The notes under the pieces are model-generated. The model made no database searches. It was not told the origin of the DNA and worked only from the letters and a program-made list of their open reading frames with translations. A program made the position numbers and the translations under genes. A stretch of DNA of 64,000 nucleotides from Bugula neritina (lineage: Eukaryota; Bryozoa; Gymnolaemata; Cheilostomatida; Bugulidae), in contig OZ037765.1 of NCBI GenBank assembly GCA_964035545.1, forward strand, positions 10,224,698 through 10,288,697, in the 5' to 3' direction. The stretch's first letter is position 1. Each line of letters opens with the position of its first letter. Positions 50,640 through 63,772 of the stretch are shown here, piece after piece.

Positions 50640-53600
50640 TAATATTAATTGTATGTGAAAATGAGTCATTTAGGCTGTCAAACAATAATTGTGTTCATAC
50701 TGGCAGGTATTCTGACAATAAACAATAATAAAACAATAATGCAAATCATTTCCCGTAGAAAAAAATATTAGTTTATTGGTTTTCAAGTTGAGATTCAGAA
50801 AGATTGTTTAAAGAATAAAGTTAACAGTTTCTCTAGAAGCCTTCAGAAGATCCAGTTATTAAGATAAGATGTTTTAAGAAAAAGATTTTGAGATGCTCTT
50901 TCAGAAAAACCTAAACCAATAAGACGCAGAACAAAGAATAACGAGACGCTAGCATAGCTGAACAGGCCATGTTGACATTTTCATACAACAAGAAAAACCT
51001 ATTGAAAAGGCATAAGTATATTATTCTAAATTCGTTATAATTTATACAGAAAGTATTTTTGATAAATAAAAACTCGACAGAAAATAAGTTGACATACCAC
51101 ATCGGATATGAAGACTCCGACGTCATTCCGTTTCCCAACAATACTCAGCCCAAGACCTCTGTTACTCGGTTTGTTGAGCACAACTGTGAACTTGTCGTAG
51201 AGGTCTTCTTCTTTGTATTGTTCTGCATCTCTGAACACTATCATCGATACTTTGATTGGGGTCTGCCTCAAGTACTACAGCAAACGAGGGGAGATACAAT
51301 ATATACACACTACACCATATAAAGTATACTCACTATAACACAACCCTGGAAGATGTAGAGTGCAACACCATATGATGTAGAGTACAATAATCATAGCAAG
51401 GATAGCATATAATAGCAGAGCATGTTACAGTAGAATTCCAGTAGAACAAGAGTTTGCTAGAAGATACAAGTGGAGATAACCACTCACTTGTATAGCCTCG
51501 TCGTGTGTGGCGTTTCTAAGGTCATTGCCACTAACTTCCAGGATCTGATCACCTGCCAAGAGCCGACCGTCTCTTGCTGCAGCTCCCTCTGGATACACTT
51601 CATGAATGATAATCGCACCCTAAACAAGAGAGTAGATAACTGCTAAACGTCTGCATTTGCTCTAATAAGCAGGTGTAAACACATCCTAGCTAGGCAACAA
51701 TATTTTGGGAGCAAACAATCCAGCTACTTTATGCTGTACAAATATACTGCAGTTATGTAGTGAACAGAATATTCCAGCATGTGGTGAGAAAACCATGAGA
51801 ATAAAAAACTTACACAAATACAACATATTATCTGCCAATTATAATATCAACTGCTTGCAAATCGACTTCAACGCTGAAAATTATACCTTCTTGAATTCGC
51901 TTTCAAGTTCGATTTTTGTACAAACAACTTATTAGCTTTTAGGCTCCCATTAATACGTTATCATGTTGCTGACTTACTAATAGAGTGTCAGAACCGCCCA
52001 CAATGCTCAGGCCAAGCCCAGTCTGTCCTTTATCTATCAGAATGTGTATTTCCTGACCCGGTACAACCGGTCTGCTCAAAGCACCTGCATCGTCCTCCTC
52101 ACTGCTCTCACTAGCCGTGTCTTGCACAGTTGTGTTACGTAACGTGGCGTGTAGTATATCTCCATTATCCTTCCCCGACTGCGAGTGAATCATTTCCGGC
52201 GAGCCGGGATGAGGGGAGACGATTAGTGAGACGGATCCAACTTGACTTCTCAATAACTCAATAACCTATGAAAACAGCAAACAAAATTTCAGGACTATAC
52301 GTGTGACACGTCGGTAAAGTATGAACGAAGTCGGTCAACCAGAAGAGAAGTCATTGGTCACTAAACTTGAAGAAGATTCTACATGGCACTGACCTTCTCA
52401 TACGAAGTCTCCACCACAGAAATATTGTTGACTGCCAACAGCTGATCCCCAACACAGAGCTTGCTCTGAAAGTATGAATCATGATGAGTAGAAATACACA
52501 AAGTTTACAAGCTGACAAAAGAAGTTTGAATATCCCAATTCTCATAGTACACTGCTAATCTAACTGTCGAAAAAACATATGAATGGTGTTTAAAAATGTT
52601 CCAAAATACTTTCATCATGCTTGTATGTCAACAGTTCATAAATGTAGGTTTGCAGTTCTGACAAGGTACTTAGTAATTAAAACAATCATGTTACAGCTCT
52701 ACAAAAAGGCAACTTCTTTTAAAAAATAAAACAACAAAATATTAGCAGACACATAATTCTCCTTTCAACTGTACAACAACTATGAATTCGCATGTTTATG
52801 AATAAAAGAAAACAACTCCCCAAGCTAACTAATTTGATTCATATACCGAATAATAGATCCTCGTACAATATTTCTGTACTTTTTAGCCAGGAACCATTAA
52901 AGAAATAGACTTGAAACAGGGAACCCTTATCACAGAAACTATCTAAATACCTACAGCATGTTTGAGCGTAAGAACTAGAAACAGCCACGTACCGATGCAG
53001 CTGGTCCACCAGGAATCACCGTCTTTATGTATATACCCTTCTCGCCACTGATGCTGCCATCCATAATAGCAAACCCAAGACCCTTAGAGCCACGCTCCAA
53101 CTCAATCTGTTCTAGTTTATGGAAATTTGTAAAATCAAGTTCACTAGAGTGAGGCGAATGATTAGCCTGTGATTTGTTAAGAACCGCCTTTAATTCTCTA
53201 TAGTTGGGTGATCGCCCCAGCCTGTCATCTAAATCGCTGTGTCTATCAATAAAAAGATCAGAAAAATTAAAGGCATCTAGTGAAATACTTGACAACGAAA
53301 GCTCAATGTATAAAACAATTAGGAGAACACCTCTGCCTGTTATACAGATTTAAGGCTTCACCACTGCACAAAAACAGTGACGGAGTGGAGAAGGAATCTA
53401 ACAGCAAACGTATAAACAACTTCTCATTTGAAAGAAATCATAGCCAGTCATATTAAAGTAATGCATTACATAACATAATATATATAATAGTGGCATCATA
53501 TATAAAGACAGTAGTGATTTCAATAACTGGAAGACTGTTGAAGGAAACTAATAACTACACTAGAACTCAGCTGCACAAACCACTCAGAGAAATTACAAGC

Positions 53601-56600
53601 CGCATATTTTACAAATTGCAGGTTAGAAAAAATTAATTTCCAGCTTCAAGAAGTTTCACAAGGACTTGTGAATCAATATTTTACATCTAAACTTAGACAT
53701 TAAAATATAGATTAGATATTTATAGCTTGGATAAGTTGAATAACCAGCAGCCTTATGTCACCAGCTTACCTGACTAAGACAACTTTGATATTGTTAGAGT
53801 AGACGGAGGCAAGTATGCGACTAGCTGTTGTCACGGGCTGCTGGTGAAGTATCTCGCCATTCACTTCCAGAATCTGATCGCCAATCTTGATGCGGCCATC
53901 TTGCGCCACCACTCCCTCGTTGTTAATATCCGATACATACAAGTCTGAGTTGTCTCCTAGCAGATCCATTCCTAGCTTTTCTCCTCGAGTTGTTCGCTTC
54001 AACTCAACTATGTGTAATTCTCCTGCCAGTGCACGATACTTTCGACGCAACTTCTCTACAAAAATTTGAATAAACCAACTTGTAAGAACAATGATTACTA
54101 ACTGCAGTAAGTTAGTCTATCAACATAAACCATTACGATTTGTAGAGTAAAAACATTACTAAGAATTTTTTTCAGTATATGGCCAGGTTTTTACAAAGAA
54201 AATTCTCCAAATAATCAAGGAGTAGTCGGATAATATAGAGTCAAACATCTGTAACAGAAACTCACTCCAAGTGTAACCAAACTCGTCTTCAGACTCGCTG
54301 TCGCTGGAAAGACTAGTAGCGTTGACGGACGTGTTGTGACTGTTGGTGGTTGTTCTACTCAGCTCTGAGATCTGCCTCGGGTGAGGGGGAGCTGCTACAG
54401 GGGTGTGGCTTAGAGCTGGACTACTGACCGGACTCACTGAAAGTGAAGACAAACACATTCTTCAACAAATAATAAAAACTATTCATAATAACATTGCTGT
54501 GAAGCAATCAAAGAACATTGACTGTATAGATAGCCATCTACGGTTACATATTTGTCAACTGCGTTTAGAAGCAACACAGGATGTAGAGGAAAACACCTTC
54601 TTGCATTAGCAAAAGTTGAAGCAGTAATTTTGCCTGAGTTTCTTACCAGAGTTGGAGTTTTCTAAGGAATCTTCAACGAGACTCTGCACTACAAACTCCA
54701 CAGGGTTGCCGGCTGCCTTTATGACCTCCACAGCTTGATCATGTGACGCCCTTTCTAGGCTAACACCATTTACCTGACAACATATTTGAATGTCAATCCA
54801 GCCAGAATACAATCGGTAAAATTTCAGTGAATTTAAATGTGTCGTATACACTATAATACATGTGGTATACGCTATAATACATGTGGTATACACTATAATA
54901 CCTGTGGTATACACTATAATACGTGTGGTATACACTATAATACCTGTGGTATACACTATAATACGTGTGGTATACACTATAATACGTGTGGTATACACTA
55001 TAATACCTGTGGTATACACTATAATACGTGTGGTATACACTATAATATGTATGGTATACAGGATAATATATATGTTATGGACTATAATATGTATGGTATA
55101 CACTATATGTATGTTATACACCAGGAGGCCCCAGGGCCGGATGTGTCCCCCAGCCTACATCTATGCGGCCCTCAAAGGGATAACAAATAAAATTATTTTT
55201 CACAGATATATGAATTAGAGTGAAAAATCACCTTTTAAATATCTTATTTATATAAATGCTACAAAACATGTAGTCTGCAGTAACTATTAGGACTTCATCA
55301 TGTAATGGTTAATAAGAATTTGGAATAAAGTATTTAAAAATTACTGGTGCTGTGGCCCCCAGCTCAAACTAAAGTTTAGAATGTGTCCCTAGCCACTGGA
55401 ATATTCCCTTTCAGTGGCCCTCGGTCTGTAAAGGTTGGACACCCCTGTTATAGACTATAGTATGTGTGGTATACACTATAATATGTGTGGAGTAGTTGCG
55501 GTTATTTTTAACTTTTAAAATTCTCCGCCTACCTTAAGTATCCGATCTCCTGTGCGCAAAAGACCACTACGGCCGGCTGGGCTAGCTTCCAGAACATTCT
55601 TTATGAAGATACCTGCGATAGCCTTCTCAGGTGATAGATGGAACATGTCCATTCGGCCACCTACAGCACAAGAGTACTTGGGAGTTACCTATCCTTTCTC
55701 TCAGTGTACAGCAATCAACCAGAGATGCTGGCAGGGGTGAGATAAAAATTATAAACACACGAGTAAAAGCATTCTGCAGACAATATCTAACATAAGAAAG
55801 GAACAACACACTAAGTGAGTTTGTTTTATAAGGAATACACATAACACAGCTGTACTTCTAATCTATGAAATCAGATGTTGCATGGAACTAAAATGTCAAC
55901 TAATGGATTGAAAGCAGTGTGTAGTTGATTGAGAATCGGAGTAACTGGAAATTTGAAGCAAAGCATTTAATATATATTTAGTAGTGCTGAGTATTGAAGA
56001 AACACGTTATACAGTTACAGAATACACTAATACATGTAAACGAGATAACGTACCTCCCCCACCTAAAATAGTGAACAAAATATGTAAAATGCAATAAAAT
56101 AATTTAATGAACAGCAGACTTGTGAATCTTTCCTACTAAGTTAGAATAGAATGATGACAATGGTGTTATTATTGATTGTTCGGCACACTACTTTACACCA
56201 ACTGGCTTAGCTGTAAATAACAGTCAAAGTGCGTACTAGAATGTAACAAGATGCATTAAGGCCACCATATAGAGGATTTCCCATCTTACCAACGATACTA
56301 ATACCAAGACTCTGGCCAGCAACTCTGTGTAGCTTGACACTCCTGGGAATTCCCCATGTACCGGGTAGTTGAGCTGCTGAGGATTTGTCCATTTCCACAC
56401 TCATAGATGTGCTACATTGTAAACAAAACTCACCATTACTGTATAAACCTAACACTTGTCTAGTCAAATGATACAAATAAACAGTTCTTAGGTATAAAAA
56501 GAGTTTGCTTAGCTCATATATTATATAATAGTCAATCAATAGACATAACTTTTCACGAAGATGCCCAAGTTTTGTGTAACTTCCAAATACAATAACGAAA

Positions 56601-59600
56601 AACGATGATAATAATGGCAAAGAGAATGATGAAGCAGTGTATTATGGTGCACATTTCATTCTCTAGAAATGTGAGGATAGGAGGTGAAGAAAGATGAAAA
56701 ACTTGAAGTGTTCTAGAGGTCTAAATCTGGTAGAGAATAAAGAAAACTGTGGCACCAATTATTTTACATGTTCCAGGACTAATGACCGACTGAAACTGAT
56801 TCTGACCACGCTTGAAGTACTGATGTCTTCTGGTAACATCCAGAAATCAGTTCAGCTCGGAATAGCACACATGCTACAGAAGGTACTAAAGAGTAAACAT
56901 GACAGAATTTTCACATTAAAAAGGCGACGTAAGTAGACAAATATTAGGATCTGGCTTGAAAGTTGACTCAGATGTAAAAAACCTCAGCAAATTTATTTTC
57001 ATAGTGATAGGAGCTTTTGGGTGAAATACAGAATAATACATTAGAACTGCTGAAGTTGAAGTGAATAAATACACACTATCTCAGACATCTCAATAGCATC
57101 AGCTGAGATTTTAACAAGTCATTCCAGCCTAATGGAACCAAGTTGACGGCATGAGACTGAACCAGTTCAAGCTGTGGCACAACCAAAATCATCAACAATA
57201 ATAATAATTATAAGCCTTGCCAGTAAAAAATGTTAGCAAAGTTAAGTTAAGCAAACAAAATCCAGAACAGCCAATAAGGACTAGATGCTTATAAATGTAT
57301 TCCATACAGTAGACAAAGGTAGAATTACTCCAACTATAATGAAAAAACCCAAGAGACCTACATCCACATTAAAATAGTGATGTCTGTACATAACATAAAA
57401 ACCATAAATAATATATAATATCATACATAAAGTAAAGTCTAGCTGCTACTTATTAACCAATCAGATTGGTAAGAATAGTTTAGCAAATTACTCAACAAAT
57501 AGACTTAAAGTCATATTCAGGTTAAATCAAAAGACAAAAATATGCTCTACCAATAAACAAAATAACGACGATGCAAAGTTAGTAACGATATCTATATTGT
57601 CATTATCCGTCAGATCACAAACTTTAAAAGCATGCATCAAGTAGTAAGGGTAAATATTTCTACGTAAATTATATCTTGGCATTGAGTAGTGCAGAGTGAA
57701 TAGGCTAATAGTGGAACTAAAATTACAACAGCTAAGTTAAACACTATTATGACCAACTCTATGCTGAATGTAAAGTTCACAACAAACATTTTCTTCATTT
57801 TCTTACCGGTAAAACTTTGGAAATACCCTATGGAGGACAAAACTTTTAAATTAAACGGAAAACAATTTTATTGTCGGACTGCATTGCTTGTTGCTAACAG
57901 CTGCTCTTGAAATTTTAGCTGGTCAACAAATAACACAAGTTGAAAAAAGTTCGGTTTGTCGCAGTTTTAAATGTCAAGTTTGTAAACCTCAGAAGAGAAG
58001 TTCAAGACAAGCAAATGCTGTTAATGTCTGTTTCTCTTCTGGTAATTCTGTGGGCAAATCAATGTTTTGAAACTCTATCTATTGCAGTTTTACGAAAAAA
58101 AAATTGTTAAGCTGACAAGAATGAAAAAATAATAATGAAGGAACTAACCTAGGAGATAGCATAGACGCTTTAGGGTTCTGTGAAGATGCAGTCTCATTCT
58201 TTTCATTGTCAGCTTGCTGTACTAACCTCGCTGTCTCCTTGTGAATAGTAGCGTCAGCACCAGGTATATATTGTATGCTGCAGACACGCAGGTAACAGAG
58301 TTGATATCAGCTGATATTACATAGCTTTTAGTATGTCACATCTACTCACAAAGTAAAGGTAAAGCAGTTTCACCTGAGATCAGTTTGTAAGGCAGCTCTC
58401 CGTAGAATGGCTCTAATCTGTGCATTAGATACGTGACGGAGACTCTCACTGTTTATTGCTATTAAGTAGTCGCCAAGTTGCAGTCGGCCATCTTTACCGA
58501 TGGGACCGGTCTGAGTTATAGATTTTACGATACAGCCATTAACACCAAGGTCTGCAGACTCCAACACTAGTCCTGTACAACAACAAATCATATGGAATAT
58601 TAAGGATAGTCTGCAGTAACGTGCTGCCATACTGTGTGAGTCAGGAGCTGCTGTCAACAAGCCGCTGCCAACAAACCGCTGTCAACAAACTGTTAGATGT
58701 TATCCTGTATGTACCCCAGAAGAGTTTTGATCATTTCTTCATTATTTATATTTGCCTAATTGTACTAAGATATAAAGACAAACTAGAATGTATTCAAACA
58801 TAATTTTTTGCTGTACTGTTACATTCAGAAAATACATACATGTACTATATTATATTGTATATAGTATCCCTTATTTAAGAAATATAATGTAAAATAAATT
58901 ATAAATTAAAATTAGTGTGATAATCCTAAAAAGAAACACCAGAATTTCCAAGTAGTCCTTGTGTACCGTAAACTAGTATTATGAGCACCAGCACCCGTCC
59001 ACACTGTTAAATATTATGATCGACCTGAGCAGTGTTAGCCTTGGATTGCAAAATCAACAACACATGATGATGAACGCTGCATTGAAACAAATTTAAAGAA
59101 AGGAGCACAGGGCAGGGAGACAGGGTACATACCCAACACTTTCTTCCGGCCTTCATCGTCTGAATCAGACTGCGAATCTGATTATAAAACGAAACTAAAT
59201 GTACAAAACAGGTCTTCTAAATTATATACAACTTAGTGTTACCTAATTCAATGCAAAATTTACAAAGCTCGTGTAATTTAAAATTTACAACCAGAGTACA
59301 TGTAGGTATTCATTTCTAAACTAATTATTTATATGGATGCACAAAATGAAGGCTTTCACCATACAGGTGTAGGTCAACTCTCTGACGTGTTGAGGACTCA
59401 CCAAGTTGAGATCTGCCTATCCTAATCTTCAAGGTTCTCTCCAGGGCTGTGGGCAAAACAGTAGCATCAGAGCCGGTACGACTGTACTTGGAAGACTTAG
59501 ACGGGGACATTTCTGGAGAACTCACCACTTGATCACTGATTTGTGAAAGCTGAAACATCATGTCACAATACAATAAACACCATCGGCCCTACTTTTCTAT

Positions 59601-62600
59601 AACTGATATTATTTGAATTTCTAATGACGTTACTAACATCATATAGTTACAGCCTATCTCTGATACAAAACAGCAAGACACAGTAAGTAAGTATTTAAGT
59701 TCTTTACACAACTGTGAACAAATAAGATTACAAATCAGAGTAAAGCTTATATAATAATACATTCATAACACTTATTATTATTATTCTGGTAAAATAACTT
59801 TATAAAGCAATCAAAATAAGTAAAAGGTTTACGATAAATAAAACAAGAGCAGGAAACTCTGAAACTCATGTGCACTTCACAGAATTCAAACTGATCTCGA
59901 ATGTTCATCTAAGCATGCAAATCTCACATGCTGCATTACACACCAATCTCAAAAAATATCACACAGTAAAATAAAAAACAGAGGATGCGAAAATGAACAG
60001 TTTTGTTGTTAGTCAGAGTAATTATATTGATTAGTCCAAAGCATTTATTGATCACATCAAATAAACTGAATTAGTGCACTGGCAAGAACAGAGAGCGTTC
60101 CCTGTTGACACGATCTGCAACTACACATTACTACACCTCAGAAATCTCCCAAACATTAAACTTTAGTCATCGAAGCACCAATCACCGTTAAATTACAATA
60201 CTTGGTTCTATTATGTTCATCAATTCAAGTAACTTTTGAACAAATCACAACTATTTCAACAGTCAACAGTAATTTATTACAAACAATATAAATACAATCA
60301 TTTTACAGTTTTGCACAGGTATAATTCAAATTCTTTTGTTTCTAGCTGACATTAAGCTAATTTACACATCTGAAAGAGACAAGACAGCATAAAATTAGAG
60401 AAATTTAATTTTGTGCTACAAAAAAACCAAGACATTATTATTTTATCTAAAAAAATTAAGTTCATAGGGACCTTACGCATAAATGCTAATACTGTGTGAC
60501 AATTTATATGCTTCTGAATACATCAACAGTTGAGAAGCAGAATTTTTTTTGAAAAAGACCAGAGCAATAAGAAAGCTGAAACTTCAAAAGCTCAAAATTT
60601 AAAAAACTACTAGTTGTTGTTGAATTGCTTGGCTTGATAGAATTCGTATACCAACAGTCAGATATAAAGAACCACATAATTTCACAACTTTTACATACAT
60701 GTTTTAACATTAAGCTACAAAATCAATTTTATGCAGTTTTTGTCCTTCATAACATGTTAGTTAAAAAGAATTTCTTGATCTATTTTTATTTAACTTATAG
60801 TGTTATTATAACCAATGTTTAGACCAGTACCCAGACATCTACTACATACATGTAATACAGTAATTATATAACTTCAACTAACCTGTTTATTATGCTTTGC
60901 TGATACTACTGGTGTTCCCTAGAAGAATGAGAATGAAATAATCAACAAACATAAACTTAAAGTGTTATTTTAAACCAACAAATCAATAAAAAAGGAAAAC
61001 ATTAGCATTAAGCATTCAGCTAATAGCAAGCATACACGAGACTGTAAATTAGACCTATTTAGTATCAACATGAGAGTTGAATAGTTCAAACAGGCATATT
61101 GAATGACTGTGTTTATAACAGGGATGGATTATAATTTACGATCTATATTTCAGCTCTGATGAAGTAAGTGTGAATTTATATAACAAGAAACAGCATATTA
61201 TGCTACTGATCACAGCTGCTCCTAGATAAATGGCTAAACAGACTGATTTAAACAACTGCCACCTCAATAATGATGCCTCAAAAATAATAAACTCTGCAAG
61301 ATATTAAAAAATAGCTGTTGCAGTTAATTAAAACTATTTGTGCAAACTCTTATTATAATTATTAGAAACTGCACTCACCTCTGCACTGTCAATGTCAACC
61401 AAATCCTCCTACAACCATAAAATACAAATACTGATATTAGCGACTGAGATATATATCATAAAATCTTAATCTAAACATTATACAGACACATGCAAGAGTA
61501 AGATATTACACTATGAACACAGAAACACTATTAGTTGTTGAAGGATAAACTCTCAAGTGATACTGAGGAGGGCACAAGTGCTTTATAGCACAAATAACAA
61601 TCAATTTCTCGCTGTGTCGTAATAATCAAGTTAGTCCATCTTGAATTGGGTCTATACTACTACGTGCTACCCTCAATGTAGTTCTGATGGCTACAGGGAC
61701 TCCCCGGTGCATTTTGTAACATACTATAGGCAAAGCACACGCACAATTAGCATGCTATTAAACAGCTAGTATACTGCTTAAGAGAGCAGACATCAACAGG
61801 TAACTAGCAAGGTTACATGCCAATAGAAGGGGGAGTTGGCAACTAAATAATTAGCAGTCATTAAGAAGTGCAGCAAAGAACTGGTTTTTCAAACCAAATT
61901 ATGCAGAGAGATTATTGCCAACTTAATTTTCTGCCATCACAAGTCAATCACAAATTTTAGAATAATTGTTATCGGCAATAAGAAGGAATGGGAATTGAAC
62001 TTGAAAATTGTATTTATTTCAGAGTAGTCGTTGCGCTAAACATGAGAAAAGAAAACTAATAAAAATTTAAATAGTTCATTGAAACGGTTTTAATAAAAAA
62101 AAAAACCAATGAGCCAAGTTGAATAAGCAATGAATAGGAAGAGATAACTTTTGAGGGAAAGCGATATTTTGTTCTACCATGAAGAAATAGGGCAGATAAC
62201 TCCATGTTATGTATGAAAAAGAAAAAAGAAAGCTAAATTAAGCAACTAGATTGAAATGGAGGGTCACAACGATTGAGTTCATCACACATACATACATCAT
62301 CACCTAAAAACCAGATCTATCGCTGCCTGATGACTTGAATCTGAAAGACTCACTAACAACTGATCAAGGAAGTCTAGTATAAATGAGATGGTGAACTAAA
62401 TTGTAATGGAGGCAAATATGGGAACAACACCAGAAGAGCTACATGCTTTGATGTTGATTCTGTAACTGTTGGCAGCTGATGGGAGTCTTGTGCGCCCCCG
62501 GCAGCATTGGTGAGACTATATGCTTCACCACCACACCAGCCACTGTCACTACTAATACTACTACTAAGGCAACTAGCATGCTCAAGAGCGGAGGTAATAG

Positions 62601-63772
62601 GGATACGACACCAACAATTTGGTGAAAGTGTTTATTAAAGCAGCATGCAACTGTAGATCTACGCCAGGAACACCAACACCAGATCTGCACCTACTGACCT
62701 CTTGGTTAGGTTTGCCTATATTGGCTTTGGACGAAAAATTCTGTCTGTACATTTTAGCTACCATCTCAGGTTCATCAACCAACTCATCCTGTTAGTGCGA
62801 TGAAGGGGAGGTTAGAATGTATAAGCCAGTGACCAGCCATTGGCATTCATAGCTCAAGTGCATGTTAAGTTTTACTTTTTATTGTTTGTAGGTTTGAACC
62901 AACGCAAAAGATTATCAAACTACCTACTACGGAGTTAAAATAGCTGCTTGATAATTGAAGTCTAGGTTACACAATTCTTATTAAAGTTGACTAGGGCTAG
63001 TTAGTAGTGTGCTGTCAATTTGAGAGACATTTGACAATCAAAACAGATGTAAAAGTAATGGGGATTTTTCTGTATCATGTATTACAGTATCGCAAATTAC
63101 TGTATTATGAATTGATGTATTGTGAAATTTATTAAACTATGAATTACTCCCAATGAAATTATGTATTATAAATTAGCTGCTTAGACCAGATTACAAGTTA
63201 CAATATTAAAATAAAATATAGATTGTGATTACAAACTAAAATACTAGCCAACCTATCAACTACCTGATGTAGATATTTTAATTTTATTAAATTAGGTGAC
63301 CACAAGCTTTACTAAGTTCCAAACTATAAGTACCGGATTATCAGTGATGGGCAGTGACTTGGTTACGCCAATTCTCACAGTACCCATCTCAGCTCCTTTC
63401 AGCGCCTGCACAGCCTGATCCAGTGTTGCGTTCTCCAAGGAGATGTCATTCACAAAGAGCAGTCTGTCTCCAGACACAAGTCTCCCGTCTCTAGCAGCTA
63501 CACCATTGCTCACCAAACTCCTTATCACAATGATACTCTCACTCGGATTCAAAGGATCCTGTCAAGATGTAGTGCAGAGTAATTGAGCTGTCGTAAATAC
63601 AGGAGTTATGCTTAAACTTGTACATCAGCAATATCTATATGTATACTGCTCAGCTGGCTTACACACCTGGTAGTCCAGAATACTGAACCCAAGGCCGGCT
63701 GCACCCTTCTCCAGCTCGATAACTACAGTCTCATCACTCCACACTGCAAGGCCAGTTATTGGCTCTACAGAC
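48496..63772 (-). CDS. MPDZ: MUPP1/PATJ-type multi-PDZ scaffold, 3' 25 exons, 5' end outside window
   Basis: Junction and polarity scaffold that gathers membrane proteins by their C-termini. Exons: 63772-63667, 63558-63334, 62788-62699, 61408-61379, 60918-60883, 59549-59402, 59177-59133, 58572-58374, 58277-58149, 56411-56290, 56062-56054, 55660-55533, 54773-54647, 54436-54266, 54055-53770, 53242-52993, 52465-52394, 52265-51978, 51619-51488, 51274-51098, 50324-50208, 50085-49983, 49744-49587, 49144-48972, 48775-48496 (stop). Phases join over about 1199 residues. Nine PDZ domains are visible and match the order and wording of vertebrate MUPP1 PDZ5-PDZ13, for example [16 protein letters not shown] and [20 protein letters not shown]. 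Linkers are acidic and Ser-rich. N-terminal L27 and earlier PDZ domains must lie to the right. MPDZ and PATJ (INADL) arose from one invertebrate ancestor, so the symbol is approximate. Confidence 0.93.
48972..49744 (-). other. PDZ domain H (PDZ12-like)
   Basis: Loop [19 protein letters not shown] and [11 protein letters not shown] over two exons, followed by an acidic Ser/Glu linker. Confidence 0.9.
49408..49450 (-). repeat. Relic partial duplicate of an MPDZ exon
   Basis: The sequence GGCCATTGATAGCAATTATC and the bases after it (TGCTCACC) repeat the start of the exon at 49144-48972 almost exactly. Its acceptor is destroyed (AAG|TTGG instead of CAG|GTGG) and there is no continuing exon, so it is noncoding. 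Confidence 0.75.
49983..51274 (-). other. PDZ domain G (PDZ11-like)
   Basis: Loop [45 protein letters not shown] across three exons. Confidence 0.9.
50430..50640. repeat. TA dinucleotide repeat in an MPDZ intron
   Basis: Pure TA repeats from about 50557 to 50637, preceded by imperfect ATTATAATAT units. Confidence 0.9.
51098..52265 (-). other. PDZ domain F (PDZ10-like)
   Basis: [59 protein letters not shown] over three exons. Very close wording to vertebrate MUPP1 PDZ10. Confidence 0.9.
51978..53242 (-). other. PDZ domain E (PDZ9-like)
   Basis: Exons 53242-52993, 52465-52394 and the start of 52265-51978. Loop [39 protein letters not shown]. Confidence 0.85.
53770..54055 (-). other. PDZ domain D (PDZ8-like)
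   Basis: Single exon. ELHIVELKR, loop KLGMDLLG in place of [28 protein letters not shown]. The atypical loop suggests changed ligand preference. Confidence 0.8.
54838..55113. repeat. 21-bp minisatellite, left part
   Basis: About twelve tandem copies of TGTGGTATACACTATAATAC plus one variable base, in an MPDZ intron. The unit holds the palindrome GTATAC. Because the unit is a multiple of three, all frames stay open, so the long repeated frames here are not genes. The array resumes after an inserted element at 55456. Confidence 0.9.
55122..55447. mobile_element. hAT-like insertion within the minisatellite
   Basis: 326 bases between TTATACAC (55114-55121) and TTATAGAC (55448-55455), an 8-base duplication with one mismatch. 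The right end on the other strand reads CAGGGGTGTCCAACC, typical of hAT elements; the left end CAGGAGGCCCC matches it loosely. Minisatellite units lie on both sides. Confidence 0.8.
55448..55492. repeat. 21-bp minisatellite, right part
   Basis: About two further units (TATGTGTGGTATACACTATA) beyond the inserted element. Confidence 0.75.
56054..56062 (-). other. Candidate 9-nt micro-exon
   Basis: GTGGGGGAG flanked by TTTTAG and GTACGT on the minus strand. It is phase 1 on both sides, so it adds three glycines when included, and skipping leaves the frame intact. Position: just after the PDZ carboxylate-binding loop SIVG. Confidence 0.5.
58374..59549 (-). other. PDZ domain B, divergent (PDZ6-like)
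   Basis: Starts in the exon at 59549-59402 (RTLKIRIG) and continues in 58572-58374 ([29 protein letters not shown]). The usual GLGF loop is replaced by LGLVLESAD after an Asp/Ser-rich insertion encoded by a separate 45-base exon. Ligand binding may be altered. Confidence 0.7.
63334..63772 (-). other. PDZ domain A (MUPP1 PDZ5-like)
   Basis: Spans the first two exons. Carboxylate loop GLGFSI, then [15 protein letters not shown] and a final strand at GTVRIGV. Intact by motif. Confidence 0.85.

Larger units (their letters stand above)
54647..56411 (-). other. PDZ domain C (PDZ7-like), with micro-exon
   Basis: Loop LGISIVG, then a Gly-rich turn partly encoded by the 9-base exon at 56062-56054, [25 protein letters not shown] and [10 protein letters not shown]. 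Split over four exons. Confidence 0.85.

Noticed and set aside
54606-55218. Long open frames made of repeated seven-residue units
   Set aside because: A 21-bp minisatellite keeps every frame open. Only the MPDZ exon at 54773-54647 within it is coding.
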